Shown: positions 7,986 through 16,146 of the stretch, piece after piece
Layout: the number at the start of each line of letters is the position of its first letter
Numbering within the stretch: position 1 is the stretch's first letter
Assembly (NCBI GenBank): GCA_045596385.1
Contig: JAZOCC010000034.1
Location: forward strand, 1 to 64,000
Origin: SIG307 sp045596385
GTDB taxonomy: Bacteria; Bacillota; Clostridia; Lachnospirales; Lachnospiraceae
DNA length: 64,000 nucleotides
Direction of reading: 5' to 3'
The notes under the pieces: generated by a model
Told to the model about the DNA's origin: nothing
Database searches by the model: none
What the model saw: only the letters and a program-made list of their open reading frames with translations
Position numbers and translations under genes: made by a program

Positions 7986-8537
7986 CTATACGGAAAGCTG
8001 CAGCTTTGACAGGCTGGCTGCCATACGCTCAATCTTTGACTTAATGCTCGCGTCAACGACTCTGTCACCGATTCGGATGACCATACCGCCGATTAAGGAA
8101 GCATCGATGTCATACTTCATCTCGAAGCTCTCGTACTTGGTCTGAGACAATAGCTTGTCCTCGATACGCTTCTTCTGCTCCGCACTAAGCTCCGTTGCGG
8201 AAACAACGCTTGCAACGCCGATTTTGCGATACTCTCTCACCTTATCCAGGAAGAGGGTAAACACCGCCGGAATCTCAGCACATCTGCCCTTCTCTACAAT
8301 CACGGTAAGAAGACCTGTTACTGCGTCGTCCACACGGCCCTTAAACACCGCTTCTACGACGGAAAGCTTCTCTTCCTTCGTAATCTTCGGATGGGTCAGA
8401 AGTTCCAAAAACTCCGGATTCTCCGCAAATGCAAGCTCTGCTGTCTTAATCTGCTCGGCCCAGGCGTCGACACTGTCCGTCTCCACAGCCAGGTCAAACA
8501 ACGCTTCTCCGTATACCTCAGCCGCTAATTTTGCCAT
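7986..8537 (-). CDS. atpH: F1Fo ATP synthase delta subunit
   Basis: 183 residues with the OSCP/delta pattern: an N-terminal helical domain (YGEALFDLAVETDSVDAWAE) and the conserved C-terminal segment SLIGGMVIRIGDRVVDASIK. Delta connects the peripheral stalk to the top of F1. Its start overlaps the 3' end of atpF by 13 bases, which suggests translational coupling; its own ribosome binding site is weak. Confidence 0.93.
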   Translation of the reverse strand: MAKLAAEVYGEALFDLAVETDSVDAWAEQIKTAELAFAENPEFLELLTHPKITKEEKLSVVEAVFKGRVDDAVTGLLTVIVEKGRCAEIPAVFTLFLDKVREYRKIGVASVVSATELSAEQKKRIEDKLLSQTKYESFEMKYDIDASLIGGMVIRIGDRVVDASIKSKIERMAASLSKLQLSV

Positions 8538-9106
8538 GTGTCATCACCCATTTCATTCAATGCTTCGTCAATTAACTGCGCCTGCTTTTCACTGTCAAGA
8601 GAGGATGCCACAAACTTTCCTGCCATAGCGGTTGCCACCGCTACCATTTCCTGCTTTACCTCATCCTTCATCTTGCTCTTCTCTAACTCAATCTCGCGGC
8701 TGGCACGATCCATGATACGGGATGCCTCCGCCTTTGCTTCGTTTACAATTTCATCCTCACGCTTTAATGCCTTCTTACGGCCCTCACTTAAGATTGCCTC
8801 AACTTCCTTATCAGCAGCCTTTAACTTAGCGTCATACTCTGCCTTAAAGCTTTCCGCGTCCGCCTTTTCCTTTGCCGCATCCGCCATCTCGTTTGCAATC
8901 TTCTCACGACGCTTATTTAACAAATCGCGAGCCGGATTAAACAACAGATAGGACAGCAGGAAAAACATAAAGCCGACTGCCAAAACTAAAATAATAGAGT
9001 CCAATAAAAGCTGCGGGCTGAGTCCGAAAATGTAACCTTCCATCTTAGGTTCCGCCTCTGCTTCCAAAAAAGTAAGGTTGGAACACATCGTTAAAAGTCC
9101 GTTCAC
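8525..9106 (-). CDS. atpF: F1Fo ATP synthase b subunit
   Basis: 193 residues. One membrane helix (about residues 34-56, LLLDSIILVLAVGFMFFLLS) is followed by a long charged helix rich in Ala, Glu and Lys that forms the dimeric peripheral stalk. The stretch FNPARDLLNKRREKIANEM is typical of the family. Translation starts at GTG behind AGGAGG. The N-terminus before the membrane helix is somewhat longer than usual. It overlaps atpH. Confidence 0.93.
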   Translation of the reverse strand: MNGLLTMCSNLTFLEAEAEPKMEGYIFGLSPQLLLDSIILVLAVGFMFFLLSYLLFNPARDLLNKRREKIANEMADAAKEKADAESFKAEYDAKLKAADKEVEAILSEGRKKALKREDEIVNEAKAEASRIMDRASREIELEKSKMKDEVKQEMVAVATAMAGKFVASSLDSEKQAQLIDEALNEMGDDTWQN

Positions 9107-9141
9107 GTCCCGGCCTCCTTTATGATTTATTCGCTATCTTC

Positions 9142-9411
9142 TTATAACTTGCCGAGTAACGGGTTTGCAAACAGAAGAATGATTGCTACCGCAAAACCAT
9201 AAAGACCGGTGGTCTCTGCTACCGCCTGACCGAGAAGCATGGTAGACATGATGTTACCCTTTGCACCCGGATTTCTACCAACCGCTGCCGCACCGTGACC
9301 TGCTGCAATACCCTGACCGATACCAGGTCCTACACCTGCGATCATCGCAATGCCTGCACCGATTGCGGAGCATGCCAAAATTAAACCTTCATTCGTAATC
9401 TGACTCATCAT
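9142..9411 (-). CDS. atpE: F1Fo ATP synthase c subunit with sodium-type ion site
   Basis: 89 residues forming two membrane helices joined by a polar loop (GRNPGAKG). The ion site residues are Gln33 (GPGIGQG), Glu66, Thr67, Thr68 and Tyr71 (GQAVAETTGLY). In the sodium-translocating c ring of Ilyobacter tartaricus the equivalents are Gln32, Glu65, Ser66, Thr67 and Tyr70, so this subunit probably binds sodium. ATG at 9411 follows GGAGG at good spacing; the frame also extends to an upstream TTG that lies in the ribosome binding site. Confidence 0.95.
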   Translation of the reverse strand: MMSQITNEGLILACSAIGAGIAMIAGVGPGIGQGIAAGHGAAAVGRNPGAKGNIMSTMLLGQAVAETTGLYGFAVAIILLFANPLLGKL

Positions 9412-9452
9412 AAATAAATCCTCCAATCAAAAATTTTACACTGTGATGTTAC

Positions 9453-10205
9453 TTATCCCTGTGCTTCGTCCTCAGGGAAATTCTGTGCAATAAATACCAT
9501 GGTTAACATACAGAATACATACGCCTGTATCGCACCGGAAAACACATCGAAATACACATGCAACACACCGAACACCGGCCATAAAAACGCCTGGATTAAC
9601 TTCGGTATCAAGCCGTACAACAATCCCATCATAACCGTACCGGACAAAATATTACCGAACAGACGAAGGGACATGGACAGTGGCGTCGCCACTTCACCGA
9701 TAATATTAATCGGGGTAAGCAATACCGGCTGGAACAGCTTGGTTACATGACCGGACTTCTCGTACTTGAAACCGTTGTAGTGTATGAGTACAAAGGTAAT
9801 CAACGCAAGAGGCAAGGTCACACCGTAATCCGCCGTCGGCGGTCTCAGTCCGAACAGGCCGCTGATATTGCACACAAGGACTACCGCAAACAGAGTACCG
9901 ATATAATTCGAGAAACGGATTCCACGTTTTCCCATGTTGGCCTTTGTCAGGTTGTCAATCAGCTCTACCAAAAGCTCAATCACATTTAAAAACGGACCGG
10001 GCACAGCTTCCGGATTTGCCTTTTTAATCGCACGATTGGCGAATAGCGCAAACACGGTGAGAGCAATCATAACAATCAAAAGGCTGACATGAGTCGTCGT
10101 AATCCAAAGCGTCTGTCCGCCAACCTCAAAATGAAAATAGCCGGTAATCCCGATATCCACTTCCTGGGCCAGGAAAACACTTTGGGATAGCATTCCAGTT
10201 CCCAC
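9453..10205 (-). CDS. atpB: F1Fo ATP synthase a subunit
   Basis: 250 residues with several membrane helices. The essential stator arginine is Arg181 in SLRLFGNILSG, which works against the c-ring carboxylate, and the motif LTPINIIGEVATPLSMSLR precedes it. Translation starts with GTG after AAGGAGTG. In the operon it lies between atpI and atpE, the standard place. It forms the ion channel of Fo and, given the c subunit, probably conducts sodium. Confidence 0.95.
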   Translation of the reverse strand: MGTGMLSQSVFLAQEVDIGITGYFHFEVGGQTLWITTTHVSLLIVMIALTVFALFANRAIKKANPEAVPGPFLNVIELLVELIDNLTKANMGKRGIRFSNYIGTLFAVVLVCNISGLFGLRPPTADYGVTLPLALITFVLIHYNGFKYEKSGHVTKLFQPVLLTPINIIGEVATPLSMSLRLFGNILSGTVMMGLLYGLIPKLIQAFLWPVFGVLHVYFDVFSGAIQAYVFCMLTMVFIAQNFPEDEAQG

Positions 10206-10250
10206 GTTATCACACTCCTTTCCTTTATTCTACGTTTGTTAAAACGCGAT

Positions 10251-10757
10251 TTATTTCACCCTCGTAAAAGGGTTGTATTTATGAATGACGGGCCAAAACA
10301 GTGCGGACAGCTTTAGGGAAAGTGTTCCCAAAACCGCACCGAACAAACCGTGTATTCCGAGAAAGAATACAGCGATTCCGATGACCGCTATCATAATTAC
10401 CATACGTATCACAGACGAGCGCTTCATATACCCCGACGCCTGTTTCTCCGGGTACTCTGTGGCCACCAATACCGAGTGGTACATATAACCGGCAAGACAC
10501 ACCGCCGTTACTGCTCCTGCCAGAGTTCCCAGTGTAAAAGTCAAACTCCCTCTTAAAATCAAATTCCCGATAATAAGCAACAGCACCGCAATCACCACAA
10601 TCCCCGCGTACAAATCAAGCAGGGTCTGCTTTACCTGTGCCTCCTGCTCGGCTCTTGTCAGAACAGGTGCTTCTTCCACAAACTCGTTATTCTCTCCGTA
10701 TTCCTCGTCAAAGTCATAACTCCAGCCTACGGAATGCTCCTTTTTTTCTTCTTCCAT
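10251..10757 (-). CDS. atpI: ATP synthase subunit I-like membrane protein
   Basis: 168 residues: an acidic cytoplasmic N-terminus (about 55 residues) and four predicted membrane helices. The layout and its position directly before atpB match the ATP synthase I family, which assists c-ring assembly. Primary sequence is poorly conserved in this family, so position carries much of the weight. ATG at 10757 with GAGGTG upstream is preferred over the first in-frame codon at 10796. Confidence 0.75.
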   Translation of the reverse strand: MEEEKKEHSVGWSYDFDEEYGENNEFVEEAPVLTRAEQEAQVKQTLLDLYAGIVVIAVLLLIIGNLILRGSLTFTLGTLAGAVTAVCLAGYMYHSVLVATEYPEKQASGYMKRSSVIRMVIMIAVIGIAVFFLGIHGLFGAVLGTLSLKLSALFWPVIHKYNPFTRVK

Positions 10758-10798
10758 CAAAAGAAACACCTCACTGCTACAATCTCTTCCACCCATTA

Positions 10799-11107
10799 TT
10801 ATTTCTCATGCTCCGCGGACCGTTTCCCCTCTGCCGCCTGTCTGCCCTCCGCCTTCAGGCGCTCGATATACGCAAGCTCCGCATCCTCTCTGGCCTTATC
10901 CTTTGCATAAAAAGGCTTCAGCAGATAATAAACATTGCGAAAGGCCGCCGCGATACCGAGAAACAAAAGCACCGGCATTACCCAGCCGGTACCGGCCTTC
11001 TTGTCAATCCATCCACCGGCAAGAACGCACAAAAAAATCGGAACCATCATACTGATACCAAGCTGTGTCACAAGCATCAGCGCCTTGATGACCTTACTGT
11101 TTCTCAT
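10799..11107 (-). CDS. AtpZ/AtpI-type small membrane protein
   Basis: 102 residues with two membrane helices (MLVTQLGISMMVPIFLCVLA and WVMPVLLFLGIAAAF) and a charged C-terminal tail. The TQLGISMMVPI start and the GGWID segment between the helices match the AtpZ family (putative F0F1 ATPase subunit), often encoded first in atp operons and suggested to take part in assembly or in magnesium/calcium transport. ATG at 11107 has AAGGAG seven bases upstream; upstream in-frame codons lack one. Confidence 0.75.
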   Translation of the reverse strand: MRNSKVIKALMLVTQLGISMMVPIFLCVLAGGWIDKKAGTGWVMPVLLFLGIAAAFRNVYYLLKPFYAKDKAREDAELAYIERLKAEGRQAAEGKRSAEHEK

Positions 11108-11160
11108 TTTCCACTCCTTGTTCGCCATACCGTAAAACAAGTCCAAAAAACACCAAATAT

Positions 11161-11189
11161 AGTTTACCACAAAAATTAAATTATGTATA
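11161..11189 (-). promoter_or_regulatory. Putative promoter of the ATP synthase operon
   Basis: On the minus strand TATACA (11189-11184), a 17-base spacer and an extended -10, TGGTAAACT (TAAACT at 11166-11161), lie about 54 bases before the first operon gene. The match is moderate. Confidence 0.45.
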
Positions 11190-11291
11190 GTTTTTTCTGC
11201 ACTTTTTTCACGAATTTTGCATGCTTTTCTTAAGTTGTATTGACAAAATTTTCACACTCGAATACAGGAAATCCCCTTTCCTTTTCACACA

Positions 11292-11305
11292 AAATATGGT
11301 ATACT
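11292..11305 (+). promoter_or_regulatory. Extended -10 promoter of the DUF402 gene
   Basis: TGGTATACT (TATACT at 11300-11305) forms an extended -10 about 80 bases before the start codon. The -35 is weak. A second possible -35, TTGACA at 11240-11245, has no good partner at the right distance. Confidence 0.45.
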
Positions 11306-11387
11306 GTATTCAATAAAAATTACGTTCCGAAGGGCTTATAACGAGCCTCTTAAAATGCCTTGTTTTTCTTACAAAGGAGGGCTTTTT

Positions 11388-11885
11388 ATGAATACAAACG
11401 TTCAATTATTTCGAAAACGCCACATTCCCGAGGAGTGTATCCCGTTAAAAGAGGACCGGATTCTGTATTTAGATGAATCCTGCCTGGTCACTGCCTGGAA
11501 TGTATTAAAACCGCGGTCGGACTTTGCCTCCGGCATTTCCCTTTTTGATTTTAAGAAACACTGGAAAATCACCAGGGTAGCAAAAGCCGACGGCAGTCTC
11601 TACCACTGGTACTGTGACATTATGAATATGCATATTACGGAAGACAACGACCAGGATACCACCACCTATCTGATGGAGGACTTGTTGATTGATATTGTCC
11701 TGGAGCCGGACGGTTCGGTCCATGTTCTGGATTTGGACGAGGCTGCGGAAGCGTTCGAAAAAGGCCTCATTACAGGAAATGATTTGACCCTGGCCCTAAA
11801 CGCCGCAGATGCGCTGCTTCGGGTTATCCGGAACGGAGAGTTTGCGGACTATCAAACGCGTGTGGAACAATATTTAAAGGCTTAA
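11388..11885 (+). CDS. DUF402 (YgaC/NTDP-type) protein
   Basis: 165 residues of the DUF402 family. The visible features are WYCDIMNMHI around residue 75, LLIDIVLEPDGSVHVLDLDE around residue 105 and the helical C-terminus. These resemble the small phosphatases acting on nucleoside di- and triphosphates (Staphylococcus Sa1684-like proteins), with conserved acidic residues that hold metal. The exact substrate is not known from sequence. The start at 11388 follows AAAGGAGG. It is a single plus-strand gene, divergent from the atp operon, closed by its own terminator. Confidence 0.7.
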   Translation: MNTNVQLFRKRHIPEECIPLKEDRILYLDESCLVTAWNVLKPRSDFASGISLFDFKKHWKITRVAKADGSLYHWYCDIMNMHITEDNDQDTTTYLMEDLLIDIVLEPDGSVHVLDLDEAAEAFEKGLITGNDLTLALNAADALLRVIRNGEFADYQTRVEQYLKA

Positions 11886-11915
11886 AGAGACTGCAAATGT
11901 AGTCCCTTTAAGCCT
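11878..11915. terminator. Bidirectional terminator
   Basis: AGGCTTAAAGAGACT pairs with AGTCCCTTTAAGCCT across an eight-base loop, and a T tract follows on the plus strand. It overlaps the end of the DUF402 gene and serves the convergent gene pair. Confidence 0.85.
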
Positions 11916-11946
11916 TTTTCATGCTGTCATTTTCCTGTTCAATCTT

Positions 11947-13143
11947 CTACCGGATTCTCGTTTTATTATATGTTTTCGAAAATACACTGCGCGCTCTGCA
12001 CATGGTCACTACCATCAGCACAAAAAACAGCAACAGGTACACCGGAAAAATCCCCATCCCCAACATCTGCCCCAATACACTGCAAAGTACCGGTGTGGTC
12101 ATAATGGCAATGCTGGCCACCGCCATCTGCGTGCCGATAACAGACGGGGACAATTCTTCCCCGAAATTCTCCGGCGTCAGATAATTAAAATTCGGGAACA
12201 GCGGACCGTTGCCCAGGCCCACCAGAAACAATGCGACTCCGGCAAGGGACCCTCCCACCGGTAAGCAGAGCAAAATCAAGGCAAGTCCCATCACAACCTG
12301 ACCGATCTTAATGATTGCCCAACTGTGCAGTTTTGTCGCCACCACGCCGGATAAGAATCTGCCCACAGCAATTCCCACATAGTAAAACGTAATGATTCCC
12401 GCCGCCTTTTCCGCCGGCAAGCCTTTATGTTCTACCAAAAACGTACTACCCCAGCTTCCGCAGGTGCATTCAATGGTGCAGGAACAGATGAACAGGCTCC
12501 ACATCACCTTTACCCCCGGAATCCGCACGATTTCCTTTAACGGCAACGCCTTTACTTCCGGTTCTTCTCCGCCGGATTCCTTGCCGTGCACCTTTTTCCA
12601 AAGCGGAAGCGAACAAAACAAGACGATTGCAATCACCGCCTGAATCAGCACCGCAATACGATATCCCCCGCGCCATCCTGCCTCTCCGTTTAAAACCAAA
12701 GACAGAATATACGGACTGACGGAAATGCCCACACCGTAGAAGCAGTGCAAAAAGCTCATCTGCGTTGCGGAATAATGAAGTGCCACATAATTATTTAATG
12801 CAGTATCGATTGCCCCCGCTCCAAGGCCCAAAGGAAGGGCACACAAACACAGCGGAAGAAAACTTCCGGTAAAGGACATTCCGAGAAGTGCCACCGCGGT
12901 CAACGCCGTACTGAACGCCGTTACTTTATTCGTGCCGAACCGGTTAATTACCTTTGCACTGCAAATACTGGAAATCGTCGTTCCAAAAAAGGACAGCACA
13001 GTAACAAAGCTACCGAAAGAAAACGGTAGTCCGTATTCCGTATAAATTGCCGGCCAGGCCGCCCCGAACAGAGAATCCGGCAAGCCCAGGCCGATAAATG
13101 CCATATAAATTACCATCAGTAATATTGTTGCCATAACTCTCAT
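11947..13143 (-). CDS. MFS transporter
   Basis: 398 residues with about twelve hydrophobic segments. The N-terminal half contains GLPDSLFGAAWPAIYTEYGL, and the MFS inter-helix signature appears in degenerate form near VINRFGTNKVTAFS. It belongs to the group including FucP-like sugar and unknown-solute carriers. Neighbours give no substrate hint: the gene is alone, convergent with the DUF402 gene and downstream of the rubrerythrin terminator. Confidence 0.8.
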   Translation of the reverse strand: MRVMATILLMVIYMAFIGLGLPDSLFGAAWPAIYTEYGLPFSFGSFVTVLSFFGTTISSICSAKVINRFGTNKVTAFSTALTAVALLGMSFTGSFLPLCLCALPLGLGAGAIDTALNNYVALHYSATQMSFLHCFYGVGISVSPYILSLVLNGEAGWRGGYRIAVLIQAVIAIVLFCSLPLWKKVHGKESGGEEPEVKALPLKEIVRIPGVKVMWSLFICSCTIECTCGSWGSTFLVEHKGLPAEKAAGIITFYYVGIAVGRFLSGVVATKLHSWAIIKIGQVVMGLALILLCLPVGGSLAGVALFLVGLGNGPLFPNFNYLTPENFGEELSPSVIGTQMAVASIAIMTTPVLCSVLGQMLGMGIFPVYLLLFFVLMVVTMCRARSVFSKTYNKTRIR

Positions 13144-13162
13144 CCTCCGCAGTTCAAAGAAA

Positions 13163-13192
13163 GCCGGGAATATCTCTATGCATACTCCCGGC
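13163..13192 (-). terminator. Terminator after rubrerythrin
   Basis: GCCGGGA (13163-13169) pairs with TCCCGGC (13186-13192). On the minus strand it is followed by TTTCTTT and lies 19 bases after the rubrerythrin stop. Confidence 0.7.
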
Positions 13193-13210
13193 CATCCCCT
13201 TGCTATAAAC

Positions 13211-13753
13211 TTAGTAATTTTCTTTTCTTACTTCGAAATATGCCTGCGGGTGCTTACATACCGGACAAACTGCCGGAGCCTCAAGACCCACAACCACATG
13301 ACCGCAGTTCCGGCATTCCCACATAGTCACGCCGCTCTTTTTGAACACTTCCATTGCCTCTACATTATGTAACAACGCACGGTATCTTTCCTCGTGCATC
13401 TTCTCAATGGCAGCCACACCTCTGAACTGTGCCGCAAGATCCGTAAAGCCTTCTTCTTCCGCATCTTTCGCCATACGCTCATACATATCGGTCCACTCAG
13501 CATTCTCACCCTCTGCCGCATGAAGTAAATTCTCTGCCGTATCGCCAAGCTCGCCCAGCGCCTTAAACCACAGCTTTGCGTGCTCCTTTTCGTTCTCCGC
13601 GGTCTGTAAGAACAATGCCGCAATCTGCTCATAGCCTGCCTTCTTTGCTACAGAAGCAAAATAAGTGTACTTATTTCTTGCCTGAGACTCTCCGGCAAAA
13701 GCTTCCCAAAGGTTTTTTTCGGTCTTTGTACCCGCATACTTGTTGATTCCCAT
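13211..13753 (-). CDS. rbr: Rubrerythrin
   Basis: 180 residues. The ferritin-like di-iron domain shows glutamate-containing helices (FAGESQARNKYTYFASVA, ENEKEHAKLW, AAIEKMHEERYRALL). The C-terminal rubredoxin-like domain has two CxxC pairs (WECRNCGHV and CPVCKHPQ). It is a cytosolic peroxide reductase of anaerobes. It is the last gene of the run GH18, amidase, sua5, rpiB, rbr, where gaps are only 20-40 bp, and is followed by a terminator. The ATG follows AAAGGAG. Confidence 0.95.
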   Translation of the reverse strand: MGINKYAGTKTEKNLWEAFAGESQARNKYTYFASVAKKAGYEQIAALFLQTAENEKEHAKLWFKALGELGDTAENLLHAAEGENAEWTDMYERMAKDAEEEGFTDLAAQFRGVAAIEKMHEERYRALLHNVEAMEVFKKSGVTMWECRNCGHVVVGLEAPAVCPVCKHPQAYFEVRKENY

Positions 13754-13781
13754 AGTCGTAGTCTCCTTTTCTGTTTGTAAT

Positions 13782-14210
13782 TTAGTCCTCCATCATGCCG
13801 ATACGTCTTGCATGACGCTCTTCGTTAGAGAACGGAGTGTCCAAAAACTTATCTACAATCATCAGTGCCAGGCCCGGGCCTACGATTCTGCCGCCCATGG
13901 CAAGGATGTTTGCGTCGTTATGAAGTCTCGTTGCCTCCGCACTGAATACATCATGGCAAAGAGCCGCACGGATGCCCTTAATCTTATTGGCGGTAATGGA
14001 AATACCGATACCGGTTCCGCAAATGAGAATACCCTTTTCACACTCGCCGTCCGCTACCGCATGAGCTACCTTCTTACCGTAAATCGGATAATCTACGGAC
14101 GCAGAAGAATAAGTGCCGAAATCCTTGTATTCCAGCCCTCTTGCCTCTAAGTGCTTCTTTACCTCCTGCATTAATTCATAACCACCCTGGTCGCAACCTA
14201 ACGCTATCAT
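13782..14210 (-). CDS. rpiB: Ribose-5-phosphate isomerase B
   Basis: 142 residues of the RpiB/LacAB family. Motifs are the N-terminal IALGCDQGGYELMQ, the catalytic loop ILICGTGIGISITANK with the active-site Cys, and NDANILAMGGRIVGP. It interconverts ribose-5-phosphate and ribulose-5-phosphate in the non-oxidative pentose phosphate pathway, which is relevant for pentose use from xylan. The start at 14210 has AAGGAGG. It lies 19 bp after sua5. Confidence 0.93.
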   Translation of the reverse strand: MIALGCDQGGYELMQEVKKHLEARGLEYKDFGTYSSASVDYPIYGKKVAHAVADGECEKGILICGTGIGISITANKIKGIRAALCHDVFSAEATRLHNDANILAMGGRIVGPGLALMIVDKFLDTPFSNEERHARRIGMMED

Positions 14211-14229
14211 GTTCCTTTCCTCCTTGGAA

Positions 14230-15309
14230 TTAATTTAAAGTATCTTCATCCTGATTCAGTTGGATGATATGGTATCCCGCTGCTTTTAAGAGACGATTCA
14301 TAATCGCCGTCCCCAGCGGGTTATCCGCAAAGCTCTCCGAATAAATCACACTGACACCGGTCTCGTCAAAGCTACGCAGGGTATCAAACAGCCCCGCTGC
14401 AATGGACTCGGCATTGGCCCTCTCTCCCACGCAAAACACCATACCGCCGGTATAGTACTTTTTCGTTTCCTCCGTGGCGAGTATTCCGGTAATCCGTCCC
14501 TCTGCAGCGTTCTTTACCGCCTCCGCATTGATATATCGAACCACCTCGTCACTTTTCCCTTCCACAATATAAAGCGGCGCCTTCGGCGCATAGTGCCGGT
14601 ACTTCATCCCCGGCGCCTTCGCCACAATATTTTCGGAAGCACTTCTTTTCAGTACCGCTTCGTCAAACCGGACTTCCCCCAGCACCTCTGCCAGCTGCTC
14701 CGCATTAATATACCCCGGGCGCAAAATCAAAGGTACCTCGCCCGTTAAATCCACAATCGTTGACTCCAAACCGATTTCCGATGCACCGCCGTCAATAATC
14801 ATATCGATTTTGCCGTCCAAATCCTCGATGACATGCTCTGCCTTTGTGGTACTCGGACGTCCCGACGCATTGGCGCTGGGTGCCGCCACATAAACACCGG
14901 ACAAACGAATCAATGCATTTGCAATCTCATCCGCCGGCATCCGGATTGCCACCGTATCAAGCCCCCCCGTGGTTGCCTTCGGTACCTTGTCGCTCTTTTT
15001 TAATATCATGGTGAGCGGCCCCGGCCAAAAAGCCTCCGCCAGACGGTACGCTGCCTCCGGCACCTCCGATGCAAGCTCCGTAAGTGCCTCCGTATCCGCA
15101 ATATGCACAATCAGAGGGTTGTCGGACGGACGTCCCTTTGCTGCGTAAATCCGCGCCGCGGCCGTCTCATCAAAGGCATTGCCTCCGAGACCGTACACCG
15201 TCTCCGTCGGAAACGCCACCAAGCCTCCCACGCGTAACCGCTCCGCAGCGGAATACAACTCGAAATCCTCAAACTGTGTTCTGTTTATCTTAATAATCTC
15301 TGTTTCCAT
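14230..15309 (-). CDS. L-threonylcarbamoyladenylate synthase (Sua5 type)
   Basis: 359 residues. The N-terminal YrdC-like domain (residues 10-210) has GGLVAFPTETVYGLGGNA and KGRPSDNPLIVHI, and YVAAPSANASGRPSTT binds nucleotide and carbonate. The extra C-terminal Sua5 domain begins after the linker APGMKYRHYAPKAPLYIVEG. The enzyme makes threonylcarbamoyl-AMP, the first step of the t6A modification in ANN-decoding tRNAs. It lies between the amidase and rpiB genes in a tight same-strand run. Confidence 0.95.
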   Translation of the reverse strand: METEIIKINRTQFEDFELYSAAERLRVGGLVAFPTETVYGLGGNAFDETAAARIYAAKGRPSDNPLIVHIADTEALTELASEVPEAAYRLAEAFWPGPLTMILKKSDKVPKATTGGLDTVAIRMPADEIANALIRLSGVYVAAPSANASGRPSTTKAEHVIEDLDGKIDMIIDGGASEIGLESTIVDLTGEVPLILRPGYINAEQLAEVLGEVRFDEAVLKRSASENIVAKAPGMKYRHYAPKAPLYIVEGKSDEVVRYINAEAVKNAAEGRITGILATEETKKYYTGGMVFCVGERANAESIAAGLFDTLRSFDETGVSVIYSESFADNPLGTAIMNRLLKAAGYHIIQLNQDEDTLN

Positions 15310-15341
15310 CCGGTTTTAAAACCTTCCTTCCGTTCCGGGCG

Positions 15342-16106
15342 TTACTTTTCTGAACCCGTTTCCCTATCCAAACGATCCGTCCCTTCGGATAGATACTGTT
15401 TGATGCCCTGATACAAAACATCCGCTACTTTTTCCTGATACTCCGTCGAAGACAGCAACGCCTCCTCCGCAGGATTGGACAAAAAACCGCACTCCGCAAT
15501 TACAATGGGACATGCTGTCTTCCGAAGAAGATAGTAATCACTGTTTGCTTTTGCCTGTCTGCTGTTCCCGTCCCGAAGCAGCTCCGGAAACTTCTTCTGT
15601 AAAAGCTCCGCAAGCCGTTTGCTCTCCGCCGAATCCTTATAATAAAACACCTGTGCGCCTTTACATGAGGCATCCGGAAAACTATTCTGATGAATACTTA
15701 CTACCAGTTCCGGTTTCGCCTCTGAGATTATCCTGACACGTGCCGTCATATCTTCTCTCTTTTTATTCGTTGCATTTTCGCTGTACAACCCTGTATCCGC
15801 TTCTCTGGTCATAATCACCGTAATCCCGTCCGCCGCAAGATGTGCCTGCAGCTTCCGTGCAATCACCAGGTTCACATCCTTTTCCAAGGTACCGGACGTT
15901 CCCACCTTGCCCGGGTCTACTCCTCCGTGCCCCGCATCTATCACGACTACCGTTGCTCCGTCGTCCGCATTCCCGGAAAATACCGAAGCCAACCTTTCCC
16001 CTGCCTTGCTTTTTGCGAACAATACCACTGCACAAAGACCAAGTAATAACCAAATGTGTTGATACGTTTTCAGTCTGTCAAACAGACCTTTCCCCGCTTC
16101 TTTCAT
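15342..16106 (-). CDS. N-acetylmuramoyl-L-alanine amidase (CwlD-like)
   Basis: 254 residues. An N-terminal membrane anchor or signal (IWLLLGLCAVVLFAKS, about residues 18-33) is followed by an Amidase_3 domain. Zinc ligands are visible in VVIDAGHGGVDPGK, in LEKDVNLVIA (Glu) and in VVSIHQNSFPDAS, with the late Glu in IVIAECGFLSNPAEE. It cleaves the amide between N-acetylmuramate and the stem peptide. CwlD in spore formers makes muramic lactam in the cortex; the short size fits that type but the role is inferred. Confidence 0.9.
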   Translation of the reverse strand: MKEAGKGLFDRLKTYQHIWLLLGLCAVVLFAKSKAGERLASVFSGNADDGATVVVIDAGHGGVDPGKVGTSGTLEKDVNLVIARKLQAHLAADGITVIMTREADTGLYSENATNKKREDMTARVRIISEAKPELVVSIHQNSFPDASCKGAQVFYYKDSAESKRLAELLQKKFPELLRDGNSRQAKANSDYYLLRKTACPIVIAECGFLSNPAEEALLSSTEYQEKVADVLYQGIKQYLSEGTDRLDRETGSEK

Positions 16107-16146
16107 ACCGCACCGAACTTGTTTTTACACAAATATATGCGTCACC

